A stretch of 64,000 nucleotides of DNA from Aliiglaciecola lipolytica. GTDB lineage: Bacteria > Pseudomonadota > Gammaproteobacteria > Enterobacterales > Alteromonadaceae. Below are positions 42,530 through 51,791 of the stretch, one piece after another. Each line of letters starts with the position of its first letter. Within the stretch, counting starts at the first letter, position 1. The DNA lies in assembly GCF_018860635.1 (NCBI RefSeq), contig NZ_JAHKPT010000017.1:91226-155225 (forward strand), given 5' to 3'. The notes below the pieces were generated by a model. The model was not told the origin of the DNA, did not search any database, and worked only from the letters and a program-made list of their open reading frames with translations. Made by a program: the position numbers and the translations under genes.

Positions 42530-44119
42530 ATGAGCACAGCGACGACAGAACTAGATCACGATGACCATCACCATCATGCTCCCAGCGGCATAAAACGTTG
42601 GTTATTTACTACGAACCATAAAGACATAGGTACGCTGTATCTGTGGTTTGCATTCATCATGTTTTTAACTGGTGGTGCCATGGCTATGGTAATTCGTGCT
42701 GAATTATTTCAGCCTGGATTACAAATAGTTGAACCGAATTTCTTTAATCAGATGACGACAGTCCATGGACTTATCATGGTATTTGGGGCTGTTATGCCTG
42801 CATTTACCGGATTAGCCAACTGGCTGGTTCCGATGATGATTGGTGCGCCGGATATGGCTCTACCAAGAATGAATAACTGGAGCTTCTGGATTTTGCCAAT
42901 GGCATTTACCATTTTGTTAGCTTCGTTGTTTATGGAAGGTGGCGGTCCAGCATTTGGTTGGACTTTCTATGCGCCCTTGTCTACAACATACAGTAATGAC
43001 ACCACAGCGTTATTCGTTTTCTCGGTCCATATTATGGGGATTTCATCCATCATGGGAGCGATTAACGTCATTGTAACTATCTTCAACATGCGAGCCCCTG
43101 GCATGACTTGGATGAAGATGCCGTTGTTCGTGTGGACATGGTTAATTACTGCATTCTTGCTGATCGCCGTTATGCCTGTTTTAGCGGGTGCGGTGACCAT
43201 GGTACTAACCGATAAGTTCTTCGGCACTAGTTTCTTTAATGCTGCTGGTGGCGGTGATCCGGTTATGTTCCAACACATATTTTGGTTCTTCGGACACCCT
43301 GAAGTTTATATTATGATTCTTCCGGCATTCGGTATTATTTCCGCAATTGTGCCGACCTTCTCCCGTAAAAAACTGTTTGGTTACGCGTCTATGGTATATG
43401 CAACTACGTCAATTGCGTTGTTGTCTTTTATCGTTTGGGCGCACCACATGTTTACCACGGGGATGCCAGTGGGGGCCGAGCTGTTCTTTATGTTCGCCAC
43501 TATGCTGATATCGGTGCCCACAGGGGTGAAGGTCTTCAACTGGGTAGCCACTATGTGGCGGGGTTCCTTGTCATTTGAGGTGCCAATGTTGTTTGCCTTA
43601 GCCTTTATTGTGTTATTTACCATTGGTGGTCTTTCGGGCTTGATGTTGGCGATAACGCCTGTGGATTTCCAATATCACGATACCTATTTTGTCGTCGCTC
43701 ACTTCCATTATGTATTAGTAACAGGCGCAATATTTTCGATTATGGCAGCGGTCTACTATTGGCTGCCTAAATGGACTGGGAAGATGTTCGATATCACATT
43801 GGCTAAATGGCATTTCTGGTGTTCATTGATTTCCGTTAATGTTCTGTTTTTCCCCATGCACTTTGTTGGTTTAGCTGGCATGCCTCGTCGTATTCCGGAT
43901 TATGCACTTCAGTTTGCTGACTTCAATAAGTGGATAAGCTTAGGTGGTTTTGCATTCGGTTTATCGCAACTGATATTCCTAGCACTTCTTATTAAAGCCT
44001 GTCGCAAACAAGGTGAGCCTGTATCTGACCAGGTGTGGGAAGGTGCAGAGGGTTTGGAATGGGAAATCCCGTCTCCAGCTCCTTATCATACATTTGATAC
44101 GCCTCCTGTTATTAAGTAA
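42530..44119 (+). CDS. coxA: Cytochrome c oxidase subunit I
   Basis: The product is 529 aa with 12 predicted membrane helices. The His-rich N-terminus ([12 protein letters not shown]) precedes the first helix. The haem-copper core is intact: [16 protein letters not shown] (low-spin haem ligand), [18 protein letters not shown] (CuB His and the His-Tyr crosslink), [10 protein letters not shown] (two CuB His) and [11 protein letters not shown] (haem a and a3 ligands). It is an A-family aa3-type oxidase that reduces O2 and pumps protons. It lies 11 nt after coxB. Confidence 0.97.
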   Translation: MSTATTELDHDDHHHHAPSGIKRWLFTTNHKDIGTLYLWFAFIMFLTGGAMAMVIRAELFQPGLQIVEPNFFNQMTTVHGLIMVFGAVMPAFTGLANWLVPMMIGAPDMALPRMNNWSFWILPMAFTILLASLFMEGGGPAFGWTFYAPLSTTYSNDTTALFVFSVHIMGISSIMGAINVIVTIFNMRAPGMTWMKMPLFVWTWLITAFLLIAVMPVLAGAVTMVLTDKFFGTSFFNAAGGGDPVMFQHIFWFFGHPEVYIMILPAFGIISAIVPTFSRKKLFGYASMVYATTSIALLSFIVWAHHMFTTGMPVGAELFFMFATMLISVPTGVKVFNWVATMWRGSLSFEVPMLFALAFIVLFTIGGLSGLMLAITPVDFQYHDTYFVVAHFHYVLVTGAIFSIMAAVYYWLPKWTGKMFDITLAKWHFWCSLISVNVLFFPMHFVGLAGMPRRIPDYALQFADFNKWISLGGFAFGLSQLIFLALLIKACRKQGEPVSDQVWEGAEGLEWEIPSPAPYHTFDTPPVIK

Positions 44120-44131
44120 GCGTGATTTGAC

Positions 44132-44701
44132 ATGACTGAGCGTTCAAACGACAACCAATCTAACAACGGCAAACTGGCTTTAAAGCTGGTTGTTGTTGTG
44201 ATTGGTATGTTTGGTTTCGCATTTGCATTAGTCCCTCTTTATGAGGTTTTTTGTCAGGTGACGGGAATTAACGGTAAAACCAGTGATACAGCTGCTGTAT
44301 ACGAATCAATCGAGATAGATCGTTCTCGCACGATTAGCATTGAGTTTATTACCCGAACCAATACTGGAATGCCTTGGGAATTCAGGGCTCAAACTCGTAA
44401 AGTGGAAGTATATCCAGGTGAAATGAATCAGGTGGATTTTTACGTTAAAAATACCACCAACAAAGACTATGTGGCACAAGCTGTTCCCTCTGTTTCACCG
44501 GGCACTGCCGCTCTGTATATGAATAAAACCGAGTGTTTTTGCTTTAATAATCAGCCTCTTGGTGCTGGCGAAGAAGCAATAATGCCGATGAAGTTTTATG
44601 TTGATCCGCAGCTTCCAAAAGATATTAAGTTTTTTACCCTTCAGTATACCTTGTATGACGTAACGGCAAGTGCCGAAGGCGTTGCAATGAATCAAGGATA
44701 A
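44132..44701 (+). CDS. ctaG: Cytochrome c oxidase assembly protein CtaG/Cox11
   Basis: The product is 189 aa. One N-terminal membrane helix (ALKLVVVVIGMFGFAFALVPLYEVFCQVTG, with the conserved FCQVTG) is followed by a periplasmic immunoglobulin-like domain. The copper-binding pair is in NKTECFCFNNQPL. Cox11 delivers copper to CuB of subunit I. It lies between coxA and coxC, the standard order. Confidence 0.95.
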   Translation: MTERSNDNQSNNGKLALKLVVVVIGMFGFAFALVPLYEVFCQVTGINGKTSDTAAVYESIEIDRSRTISIEFITRTNTGMPWEFRAQTRKVEVYPGEMNQVDFYVKNTTNKDYVAQAVPSVSPGTAALYMNKTECFCFNNQPLGAGEEAIMPMKFYVDPQLPKDIKFFTLQYTLYDVTASAEGVAMNQG

Positions 44702-44712
44702 AAGGAATCAAA

Positions 44713-45606
44713 ATGGCACAACAACAGCAACAACAAGTGTACGAAAAATATTATGTTCCAGACCAAAGCCCTTGGCCGATTGTCGGCGCGGTAGCATTAT
44801 TTCTGATTGCCTTTGGCGCAGGAAATTTTGTGGTTGAACAAACCAAAGGTGAAAGTGGCTATGGTGGCTGGATTCTGGCTGCCGGAATTGTAACTTTGCT
44901 GGTCATGTTAGTGGGATGGTTCAGAAACCAGATTCACGAATCTATGTCAGGAATGTACAGTGCTCAGTTGGGACGCTCTTATCGACAAGGTATGGCGTGG
45001 TTTATTTTTTCTGAAGTCATGTTCTTTGCGGCTTTTTTTGGCGCACTATTTTATGCTCGCGTAATCGCTATGCCTTGGCTTGATGGGGCTGGCAACAATG
45101 CCATGACTGCCGAGGTTCTTTGGCCTAATTTTGAAGCAGTTTGGCCGTTGACTAAAACCCCTGGTGGCGTTGAGACAACCGCGATGGGCTGGATGGGCTT
45201 ACCTCTGTACAACACTATTATTTTGTTGATTTCCTCAGTCACCTGTCACTTTGCTCATGTGGCGCTAGAGAAGGAACAGCGCGGCAAGCTAATTGCGTTT
45301 TTAGGAGGGACTATCTTACTGGGTTGTTTCTTCTTAACCCTGCAGGTTGAAGAATATGTGCACGCATATCGTGAAATGAACCTGACACTGCAATCAGGCG
45401 TTTACGGCAATACATTCTTCTTATTAACTGGCTTCCATGGAATGCACGTTACTTTGGGTACGATCATTTTAATTGTCTTGTTTTTAAGGGTATTAAAAGG
45501 TCACTTTACGCCAGAGAATCATTTTGCATTCCAAGCCGGCAGTTGGTATTGGCACTTCGTTGATGTAGTCTGGGTTATGTTATTTTTCTTTGTATACATT
45601 CTGTAG
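44713..45606 (+). CDS. coxC: Cytochrome c oxidase subunit III
   Basis: The product is 297 aa with seven predicted membrane helices. An N-terminal Gln-rich start (AQQQQQQVYEKYYVPD) precedes helix 1. Family landmarks are RQGMAWFIFSEVMFFAAFFGALFYAR (split over helix 3), SSVTCHFAHVAL, GFHGMHVTLGT and the C-terminal GSWYWHFVDVVWV. It stabilises subunit I during turnover. It is the last structural subunit gene; AAAGGA precedes the ATG. Confidence 0.96.
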   Translation: MAQQQQQQVYEKYYVPDQSPWPIVGAVALFLIAFGAGNFVVEQTKGESGYGGWILAAGIVTLLVMLVGWFRNQIHESMSGMYSAQLGRSYRQGMAWFIFSEVMFFAAFFGALFYARVIAMPWLDGAGNNAMTAEVLWPNFEAVWPLTKTPGGVETTAMGWMGLPLYNTIILLISSVTCHFAHVALEKEQRGKLIAFLGGTILLGCFFLTLQVEEYVHAYREMNLTLQSGVYGNTFFLLTGFHGMHVTLGTIILIVLFLRVLKGHFTPENHFAFQAGSWYWHFVDVVWVMLFFFVYIL

Positions 45607-45631
45607 ATTTACGCTCACGGTTCTGCGTCCC

Positions 45632-45841
45632 TTAATAGGGGCGCGGATTCGGTGTTATCAATCCAGTTGCCACAGCCAATAATAACAAAATCACTATAAT
45701 TGCAGAGGTCATCACCCTGCGGCCAATAAATTTACTCATAGGAGGCTGGTTAGGGTCGTTTTTTAACATTATTATCATCGCGCGAAAAAGATTGTAGAGC
45801 ATAAACAGTAATAAACCGCCGACTAATAATTTTACTATCAA
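45632..45841 (-). CDS. DUF2909 family twin-helix membrane protein
   Basis: The product is 69 aa with two membrane helices (VKLLVGGLLLFMLYNLFRAM and SAIIVILLLLAVATGLI) around a positively charged loop with RRVMTSA. This is the DUF2909 (twin transmembrane protein) family, regularly found inside cox clusters of Gammaproteobacteria. The role is unknown; oxidase assembly is suspected from context. It is encoded opposite to the surrounding operon. Confidence 0.85.
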   Translation of the reverse strand: MIVKLLVGGLLLFMLYNLFRAMIIMLKNDPNQPPMSKFIGRRVMTSAIIVILLLLAVATGLITPNPRPY

Positions 45842-45862
45842 AATCGATCACTCCTCAAAGTT

Positions 45863-46585
45863 ATGGCCAATAGACCGGATAATCCCAAGCATCCTTACTT
45901 TGCCACATTTTTCATTCTGTTGGCAGTTATAATCTTATGCTCTCTGGGAGTATGGCAACTACAACGAGCTCACTATAAAGAGGCACGTATACAACAAATT
46001 GAGCAACGTAAAACCTCTAATCCATTAAATATTGAAGATCTTTTAGCGCGTCAAGATAAGCGAGATTTACCCCTTCAATTTAAAGGTAAAATGTTAGTCA
46101 ACAAGGTTTTTTTGCTTGATAATCGAATCGAGAATGGACAGGTTGGCTACCAAGTTTTAATACCTGTCAGAACCGAGTTTGGCGATGTAATGGTTAATTT
46201 GGGCTGGGTTAAAGCTGGTCAATATCGCGATCAATTGCCACGCTTTGATTTACCTGCCTATGAACAAGTATTTTATGGTACTAGCTCTGTGCCTACAGTG
46301 AACCCAATGGTCACAGAAACCGCACAAATGGATGATAAATGGCCAATGTTGTTGCAAAGTATTGATTTAACCTTGATCGCAAAATTTACCGGAACACAGG
46401 TTTTACCCGTGGTTTTGCAGTTAGATCCTGAGTTTCCCATTGGATTTACCCGAAATTGGGTTGCTGTGGTAATGGCGCCCGAAAAACATTATGCCTATGC
46501 AATGCAGTGGTTTGGTTTAGCTATAGCTTGCGCAGTTATTTATATTGTTGCATTACGAAAAAGGAAGGTCATAAAAGATGTCTGA
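45863..46585 (+). CDS. SURF1 family cytochrome oxidase biogenesis protein
   Basis: The product is 240 aa with a membrane helix at each end (about 12-30 and 213-232) and a periplasmic domain between. The family signatures are CSLGVWQLQRAHYKEARI near the start, LLDNRIENGQVGYQVL and the final HYAYAMQWFGLA. SURF1 (Shy1) helps insert haem a into subunit I. It overlaps the next gene by 8 bp. Confidence 0.93.
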   Translation: MANRPDNPKHPYFATFFILLAVIILCSLGVWQLQRAHYKEARIQQIEQRKTSNPLNIEDLLARQDKRDLPLQFKGKMLVNKVFLLDNRIENGQVGYQVLIPVRTEFGDVMVNLGWVKAGQYRDQLPRFDLPAYEQVFYGTSSVPTVNPMVTETAQMDDKWPMLLQSIDLTLIAKFTGTQVLPVVLQLDPEFPIGFTRNWVAVVMAPEKHYAYAMQWFGLAIACAVIYIVALRKRKVIKDV

Positions 46586-47144
46586 AGCAGCCGTTAAAAA
46601 GAAGTCTAAAACGCCATTAATTATGTTTATTGTGTTTGTTCTTCCTGTGGTTTTAGCTTACTTAGCGTTAACTTTCGATTGGTTCAACAAAGGTTCCACA
46701 AATAAGGGTGAGCTGCTCACGCCGCCCCTTGATTTGAGCTCTGTTGTTAGCGATAGAGAACCACTGTGGCGACTGTTATTTGTTATGCCGCAAGAATGCG
46801 CCCAGGGATGTGAAAATGCCCTTTATAGCCTAAACCAGATATGGGTTGCTTTAGGTAAGGAATCTGACCGGGTGGAGCCCTTGGTTTTGGCCCATCAGAC
46901 AAGTGAAAAAATTGAATTAACTGATATGCAGCGTCATCCGAACATTAAAGTGTTAAGTACAGATGAGCAAAATGTAAATAATGTGTTTAAAGATGCATCG
47001 ACAGATGGTATTTTCATTGCTGATACATTAGGAAATGTCATTTTAAAGTATCCAATAAAATTACAACAAGAAGATGCTATTCAACAAAGTCGCGATATTT
47101 TGGCCGATTTACGCAAGTTGTTAAAGCTGTCTCGCATTGGTTAA
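46578..47144 (+). CDS. Membrane-anchored thioredoxin-like protein of the cox cluster
   Basis: The product is 188 aa. One N-terminal helix (LIMFIVFVLPVVLAYLAL) is followed by a periplasmic domain with the strand LWRLLFVMPQECAQGCENALY. The CxxxC pair and the topology recall Sco-like thioredoxin folds, but the usual Sco Asp-x-Cys context and distal His are absent. Homologues sit between SURF1 and ctaA in many gammaproteobacterial cox clusters. A copper or thiol role is plausible and unproven. It overlaps SURF1 by 8 bp. Confidence 0.75.
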   Translation: MSEAAVKKKSKTPLIMFIVFVLPVVLAYLALTFDWFNKGSTNKGELLTPPLDLSSVVSDREPLWRLLFVMPQECAQGCENALYSLNQIWVALGKESDRVEPLVLAHQTSEKIELTDMQRHPNIKVLSTDEQNVNNVFKDASTDGIFIADTLGNVILKYPIKLQQEDAIQQSRDILADLRKLLKLSRIG

Positions 47145-47156
47145 GGAATGATAGCA

Positions 47157-48134
47157 ATGAGAAAATTAGTGCTGGCTTCAGTGGTGCTAGCAATTGTGGT
47201 TATTGTGTTAGGGGCTTATACCCGTTTAACTGATGCCGGATTGGGATGTCCAGATTGGCCTGGCTGCTACGGACATTTAAGCGTACCTGCTACCGAGTCT
47301 CATATTAGCGCTGCACAGGATGCTTTTCCTGAACGAACATTTGAAGCCCATAAAGCGTGGAACGAAATGATTCACCGCTATGCCGCTGGTACCTTGGGTC
47401 TATTTATACTGCTTATATTTCTAATTAGTTTGGTAAAACGGTCGTTTCACAGTCCGGTAAAATTACCCTTCTTTTTGCTGTGTTTAGTTTGTTTTCAAGC
47501 TGCCTTAGGGATGTGGACAGTCACACTCAACTTGATGCCTTTAGTTGTTATGGGCCATTTGCTCGGTGGTTTTGCGGTGTTGTCCTGCCTGTATTTATTG
47601 TATCTGCGCGTTACGCCTTATCGGATACCAGGTGGCGATTCGGACATGAAACGATTTGCTAAATTCTGCGCATTGGGGATTGTGATCTTAGTTGCTCAAA
47701 TCGCCTTAGGTGGATGGACTTCCGCCAATTATGCTGCCCTCGCATGTACAGAGCTACCCTTTTGCGAAAGTGACTGGGTGAGCCGTATCGATTTTGCCGG
47801 AGCGTATAGCATTCCTCATGCAGATAACTATGAGTTCGGAGTACACGACTGGGCAGAAAGAATGACTATGCATGTGACCCATAGGTTCGGTGCGATAGTT
47901 ACTTTTATTTATTTATGTTGGTTGGCAATCCGTTTATATAGCTCGGCAGCTTCACAGTTGATCAAGAAATTGTCAGTCAGCATGGTATTGATTTTAGGGT
48001 TACAAGTAATACTTGGGGTGAGTAACGTGGTATTTAGCCTGCCATTATTTGTCGCTGTTTTGCACAATGCAGTCGCGGCATGTTTGCTGTTAGTTATGGT
48101 GAAACTTTGCTACACCCTGTACAGAAAGACTTAG
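47157..48134 (+). CDS. ctaA: Haem A synthase
   Basis: The product is 325 aa with eight predicted membrane helices (COX15/CtaA fold, two four-helix halves). The conserved segment GAYTRLTDAGLGCPDWPGCYG is cut across helix 1 and its loop, followed by haem-ligand His in EMIHRYAAG and VMGHLLGG; the second half has HVTHRFGA and VLHNAVAA. It oxidises haem O to haem A. ATG 47157 has AAGGA 9 nt upstream; ATG 47148 directly abuts that site and is less likely. Confidence 0.95.
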   Translation: MRKLVLASVVLAIVVIVLGAYTRLTDAGLGCPDWPGCYGHLSVPATESHISAAQDAFPERTFEAHKAWNEMIHRYAAGTLGLFILLIFLISLVKRSFHSPVKLPFFLLCLVCFQAALGMWTVTLNLMPLVVMGHLLGGFAVLSCLYLLYLRVTPYRIPGGDSDMKRFAKFCALGIVILVAQIALGGWTSANYAALACTELPFCESDWVSRIDFAGAYSIPHADNYEFGVHDWAERMTMHVTHRFGAIVTFIYLCWLAIRLYSSAASQLIKKLSVSMVLILGLQVILGVSNVVFSLPLFVAVLHNAVAACLLLVMVKLCYTLYRKT

Positions 48135-48143
48135 GAGACCAAA

Positions 48144-49058
48144 GTGAGTAAAACACTTCAGGCAAATTATTCAAAATCATCTTCACAATTAGCTAGTTGG
48201 CGTGATTATTACGAGTTGACTAAGCCCAAAGTGGTGATGTTGTTATTACTCACCGCACTGGTTGGTATGTGTTTAGCAACTGAAACATGGGTGAATTGGC
48301 AAGTGCTAATTGCTGGTCTAGGAGGCATAGGCTTGCTGTCGTCATCTGCTGCAGTGATCAACCATGTTGTTGACCGTAAGATAGACGGCAAGATGGCGAG
48401 AACCTTTAATCGCCCCGTAACGAAAGGAAAAATTAGTCCGCTGCGTGCAACTATATTTGCAATTGTTCTCGGTGTAGCCGGATTTGTCTGCCTTGAGCTT
48501 TGGGTTAATCGATTAACCGCTGTGTTGACCTTAGCTAGTTTGGTGGGATACGCGGTTATTTATACTATGTATCTTAAACGTGCTACCCCTCAAAATATTG
48601 TGATTGGAGGATTGGCTGGAGCTGCTCCACCATTATTAGGGTGGACGGCTGTAACCGGCGAAATTCATTCTCACGCGCTGCTACTGGTGCTTATTGTTTT
48701 CACTTGGACGCCACCGCACTTTTGGGCGTTAGCCATACATCGAGTGAAAGATTATGCGAAGGCTGAAATTCCAATGTTACCGGTTACCCATGGTGTTGAG
48801 TTCACTAAAACCTCGGTTTTACTGTATACCCTTTTATTAACCATTGTTTGTTTACTTCCGTATCTAACGGGTATGTCTGGGGTCATCTACTTATTAGGTT
48901 CAGGCCTGTTGAATGTTGGTTTCATGTACTATGCGTGGAAATTGAAATATGCTTGTAATGAAAACACTGCGATGAAAACCTTTGGTTTTTCAATTGTTCA
49001 CTTAATGGTACTCTTTGTAGTATTACTGGTTGACCATTATTTAAAATTCACACTATGA
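48144..49058 (+). CDS. ctaB: Protohaem IX farnesyltransferase (haem O synthase)
   Basis: The product is 304 aa with about nine membrane helices, UbiA prenyltransferase family. The first Asp-rich motif is [19 protein letters not shown] and the second lies in [16 protein letters not shown]. It attaches farnesyl to haem B, giving haem O for CtaA. The start is GTG with AGGAG 6 nt upstream. Its stop overlaps the sco ATG (ATGA). Confidence 0.95.
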   Translation: MSKTLQANYSKSSSQLASWRDYYELTKPKVVMLLLLTALVGMCLATETWVNWQVLIAGLGGIGLLSSSAAVINHVVDRKIDGKMARTFNRPVTKGKISPLRATIFAIVLGVAGFVCLELWVNRLTAVLTLASLVGYAVIYTMYLKRATPQNIVIGGLAGAAPPLLGWTAVTGEIHSHALLLVLIVFTWTPPHFWALAIHRVKDYAKAEIPMLPVTHGVEFTKTSVLLYTLLLTIVCLLPYLTGMSGVIYLLGSGLLNVGFMYYAWKLKYACNENTAMKTFGFSIVHLMVLFVVLLVDHYLKFTL

Positions 49059-49696
49059 AACAAAACCTATTAATTGGCATAGTCGCGGTAGTAGCTTTGG
49101 CTGCTGGCCTGTACTTTTCGGTGGTTATTGCGCCACCGGAAGTGGAAGAAGTGAAGTATCTTCAAAAATATCCGGTGGAGCGAGCGCTGCCAGAGTTTGA
49201 ACTTTACGACCAAAATGGTGAGGTATTTAATAATCAACAACTCAAGGGTTATTGGACCTTGGCGTTTGTTGGATACACTTTTTGCCCCGATATTTGCCCG
49301 ACTACACTGGCAGAACTGAAAGGGATTTATCCGCAATTACAGGCGATCAAAACTGAAAATCCGGTCAAAATTTGGTTTTTATCAGTTGATCCAAAACGTG
49401 ATAGCGCTGAGCGTTTACAAGAATACGTTAACTTCTTTAATCCTGATTTTTTGGCCACATCTGGCGAGCATAAACAATTATTTCCATTGGTTAGAGCGAT
49501 GGGCATGATGTACGCTATGAGTGATAACACCGACGATCCCAATTATTTAGTCGACCATAGTGCTTCAATCACCGTTATCAATCCCCGTGGCGAGGTTGTT
49601 GGCCGTTTCAAACCTAAAATGGAACCTGGTTCAATACCTGTGAGTGAAGGTTCACAGATATTAGAAGATATGCCCAAAATCGTTACTATGATGTAA
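49055..49696 (+). CDS. SCO1/SenC family copper chaperone
   Basis: The product is 213 aa. An N-terminal membrane anchor ([20 protein letters not shown]) precedes a thioredoxin-fold domain with copper ligands Cys77 and Cys81 in [10 protein letters not shown] and the distal His168 in DHSASI. It delivers copper to, or keeps reduced, the CuA site of subunit II. It is the last gene of the cox assembly run. Confidence 0.95.
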   Translation: MKQNLLIGIVAVVALAAGLYFSVVIAPPEVEEVKYLQKYPVERALPEFELYDQNGEVFNNQQLKGYWTLAFVGYTFCPDICPTTLAELKGIYPQLQAIKTENPVKIWFLSVDPKRDSAERLQEYVNFFNPDFLATSGEHKQLFPLVRAMGMMYAMSDNTDDPNYLVDHSASITVINPRGEVVGRFKPKMEPGSIPVSEGSQILEDMPKIVTMM

Positions 49697-49706
49697 TTCT
49701 AAAAAC

Positions 49707-50348
49707 ATGCTAATTACGCGGGCCCAAGCAAGTCATTATCAAACTCTTGCCAAATTGCTTTTTTTGTCTGGTCCGGACAACCTAATGAGTTTACTCACCG
49801 GCCATCACACAGCGTTAAGCTTGTCTGAAAAACAAAAAATTTGTTTGGATTTTTTAGAAACCGCGTTACAAATTCCTGAGGGGCAGTTTGGTTTTTTAAA
49901 TCAAACTGTTGCGATACAAGATGGATTGTTATGTGGATGCGTGAGCTACTGGCAAGCACCGATAACCGATTTGTTTAAACAACAAACTTTAGCAAGTTTA
50001 ATTGTACATTTTGGACCTTTAGAAACTGCCGCCATTCTAAATAATAGTGAAGATCTATCTTATCTAGTGAAAGCGCCAACTTTTCACGATCTTTGTATAG
50101 GACACTTGGCTGTTGAGCCCTCAAGCCGCAGACAAGGAATTGCAACCAGTCTTTTGGAACATTGCTCGGAAACGGCAACAAAGTTAGGCAAGACAAAGCT
50201 AGTTTTAGATGTAATGGCAGAAAATCAAGCTGCGATTCAGGCATACGTTAAATTTGGCTTTGTACAAAAATCCACATCTCATCCAAGTGAGAAAGGAACA
50301 AACTTGGGTTTTTTACCCCACGTTCACATGCAAAAAACTTTAGTGTAA
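49707..50348 (+). CDS. GNAT family N-acetyltransferase
   Basis: The product is 213 aa. The acetyl-CoA loop is visible in LAVEPSSRRQGIATSLLEHC (V-x3-x-R-x-x-G-I-A pattern), followed by the strand KLVLDVMAENQAAIQAYVKFGF. The N-terminal ~70 residues are helical. The substrate is unknown. It starts 11 nt after the sco stop and may be read through from it. Confidence 0.85.
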   Translation: MLITRAQASHYQTLAKLLFLSGPDNLMSLLTGHHTALSLSEKQKICLDFLETALQIPEGQFGFLNQTVAIQDGLLCGCVSYWQAPITDLFKQQTLASLIVHFGPLETAAILNNSEDLSYLVKAPTFHDLCIGHLAVEPSSRRQGIATSLLEHCSETATKLGKTKLVLDVMAENQAAIQAYVKFGFVQKSTSHPSEKGTNLGFLPHVHMQKTLV

Positions 50349-50394
50349 AGTGACCCTAAATTATATAAGCAGCCCAAATATAGAGGTTAAACTG

Positions 50395-51282
50395 ATGAGT
50401 GATAATACGGTTAAAATTCCCCAGCAAGCCTTCGATTGGTACGATGAATACGCCCATGGTGATATAGATAGACGGACTTTTTTAACGCGAATATCAAGTT
50501 TGGCCGTTACAGGCTTGGCGATATCGACAATTGCTGCTTCTTTAACTCCTAATTATGCAAAAGCCGAGCAAGTTTCATTTAATGATCCTGATATTACAGC
50601 TTCATATTTAGAATTTGATTCCCCCCAAGGGCATGGAAAAGGCCGTGGTTATTTGGCTGTGCCCAAAGAGCTCAATGAAAAGACCGGAACCGTATTGGTG
50701 GTGCACGAAAACCGTGGTCTTAACCCTTATATCAAAGATGTTGCTCGTCGCTTGGCAAAGTCAGGGTATATCGCATTTGCGCCCGATGCGCTATTTCCCC
50801 TCGGCGGTTATCCTGGCAATGATGACGAAGGGCGTAAAATGCAACGTTCCTTGGATAAAGGAAAGGTTGAGCAGGATTTTATTGCGGCCGCTAGATTCTT
50901 AAAGATCCATGCGAAAAGCAATGGTAAATTGGGCATAGTTGGTTTTTGTTTTGGCGGATATATTTGCAACATGTTAGCTGGTACTTTGCCTCACTTAGTT
51001 GATGCGGCTGTTCCTTTCTACGGGACACCAGCGAAAGACGAGATCGCAGCCAAGGTGAAAGGACCTATAATGATACAATTTGCTGGCTTGGATAAACGGG
51101 TCAACAGTAGTTGGCCAGAGTATAAAAAAATACTAGAGTCGAACAATGCAAATTATGTTGCTCATACCTATCAAGGGGTTAACCATGGCTTCCATAATGA
51201 CTCAACGAGCCGTTATGACCAAGAGGCTGCAGAGTTAGCTTGGCAGCGCACATTGGCTTTTTTTAAGGACTTTTTAGCCTAA
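50395..51282 (+). CDS. Tat-exported dienelactone hydrolase family protein
   Basis: The product is 295 aa. A twin-arginine signal is present (DRRTFLT at about 25-31, then SSLAVTGLAISTIAASL), so the folded enzyme is probably periplasmic. The alpha/beta hydrolase core has the dienelactone-hydrolase triad Cys185 in GFCFGGY, Asp233 in AGLDKRV and His264 in GVNHGFH; an early VVVHENRGLN motif is also typical. ATG 50395 with AGAGG 8 nt upstream is preferred over the first in-frame codon at 50350. The substrate is unknown. Confidence 0.88.
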   Translation: MSDNTVKIPQQAFDWYDEYAHGDIDRRTFLTRISSLAVTGLAISTIAASLTPNYAKAEQVSFNDPDITASYLEFDSPQGHGKGRGYLAVPKELNEKTGTVLVVHENRGLNPYIKDVARRLAKSGYIAFAPDALFPLGGYPGNDDEGRKMQRSLDKGKVEQDFIAAARFLKIHAKSNGKLGIVGFCFGGYICNMLAGTLPHLVDAAVPFYGTPAKDEIAAKVKGPIMIQFAGLDKRVNSSWPEYKKILESNNANYVAHTYQGVNHGFHNDSTSRYDQEAAELAWQRTLAFFKDFLA

Positions 51283-51764
51283 CTTTTGTGTGGTTCGCTG
51301 TCTACTCTGCGAATATCTAGGGTCATGCAAACACTGTGGGGGTCTTCAACGTAATCGGCAAACGGCGAACATTCTATGAATCCGTTTTTCGCGTATAAGG
51401 CTCTGGCAGGTGCAAAAAATTCCATGCTACCAGTCTCTAAACTCAAGCGATGATAACCTCGTTGTTTTGCTTCGCGTATCAGATGAGTGAGAATTTTTGC
51501 TGCGATCCCTTGGCGTAAAAATGCCTTAGATGTGCGCATTGATTTTATCTCTGCGTGCTTGGCGGATAAGACTTTTAATGCGCCACATCCGGCTAGTTCG
51601 TCTTGCTGCCATAATCCCCAGAATGTCAGATCATCGGCATTGAATTTAGATTCATCCAAAGCGTGCACACTCTCTGGCGGTGAATGTTCAAACATTTCTT
51701 GATGATGTGCTTTTAAAAGCGCAATCAGCTGAGCAGAAATTGGCTTTTCTAATTTAATTTCCAT
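51279..51764 (-). CDS. GNAT family N-acetyltransferase
   Basis: The product is 161 aa. The acetyl-CoA binding segment is SMRTSKAFLRQGIAAKILTHLI, followed by YHRLSLETGS and the acceptor-site ALYAKNGFIECSPFADY, a layout close to YjcF/ElaA-like and plant-type GNATs acting on small molecules. The substrate is unknown. ATG 51764 is used; a TTG two codons upstream is possible. It overlaps the convergent dienelactone hydrolase gene by 4 bp. Confidence 0.85.
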   Translation of the reverse strand: MEIKLEKPISAQLIALLKAHHQEMFEHSPPESVHALDESKFNADDLTFWGLWQQDELAGCGALKVLSAKHAEIKSMRTSKAFLRQGIAAKILTHLIREAKQRGYHRLSLETGSMEFFAPARALYAKNGFIECSPFADYVEDPHSVCMTLDIRRVDSEPHKS

Positions 51765-51791
51765 CCACAAACATTCCCATCAATAGCGAGT

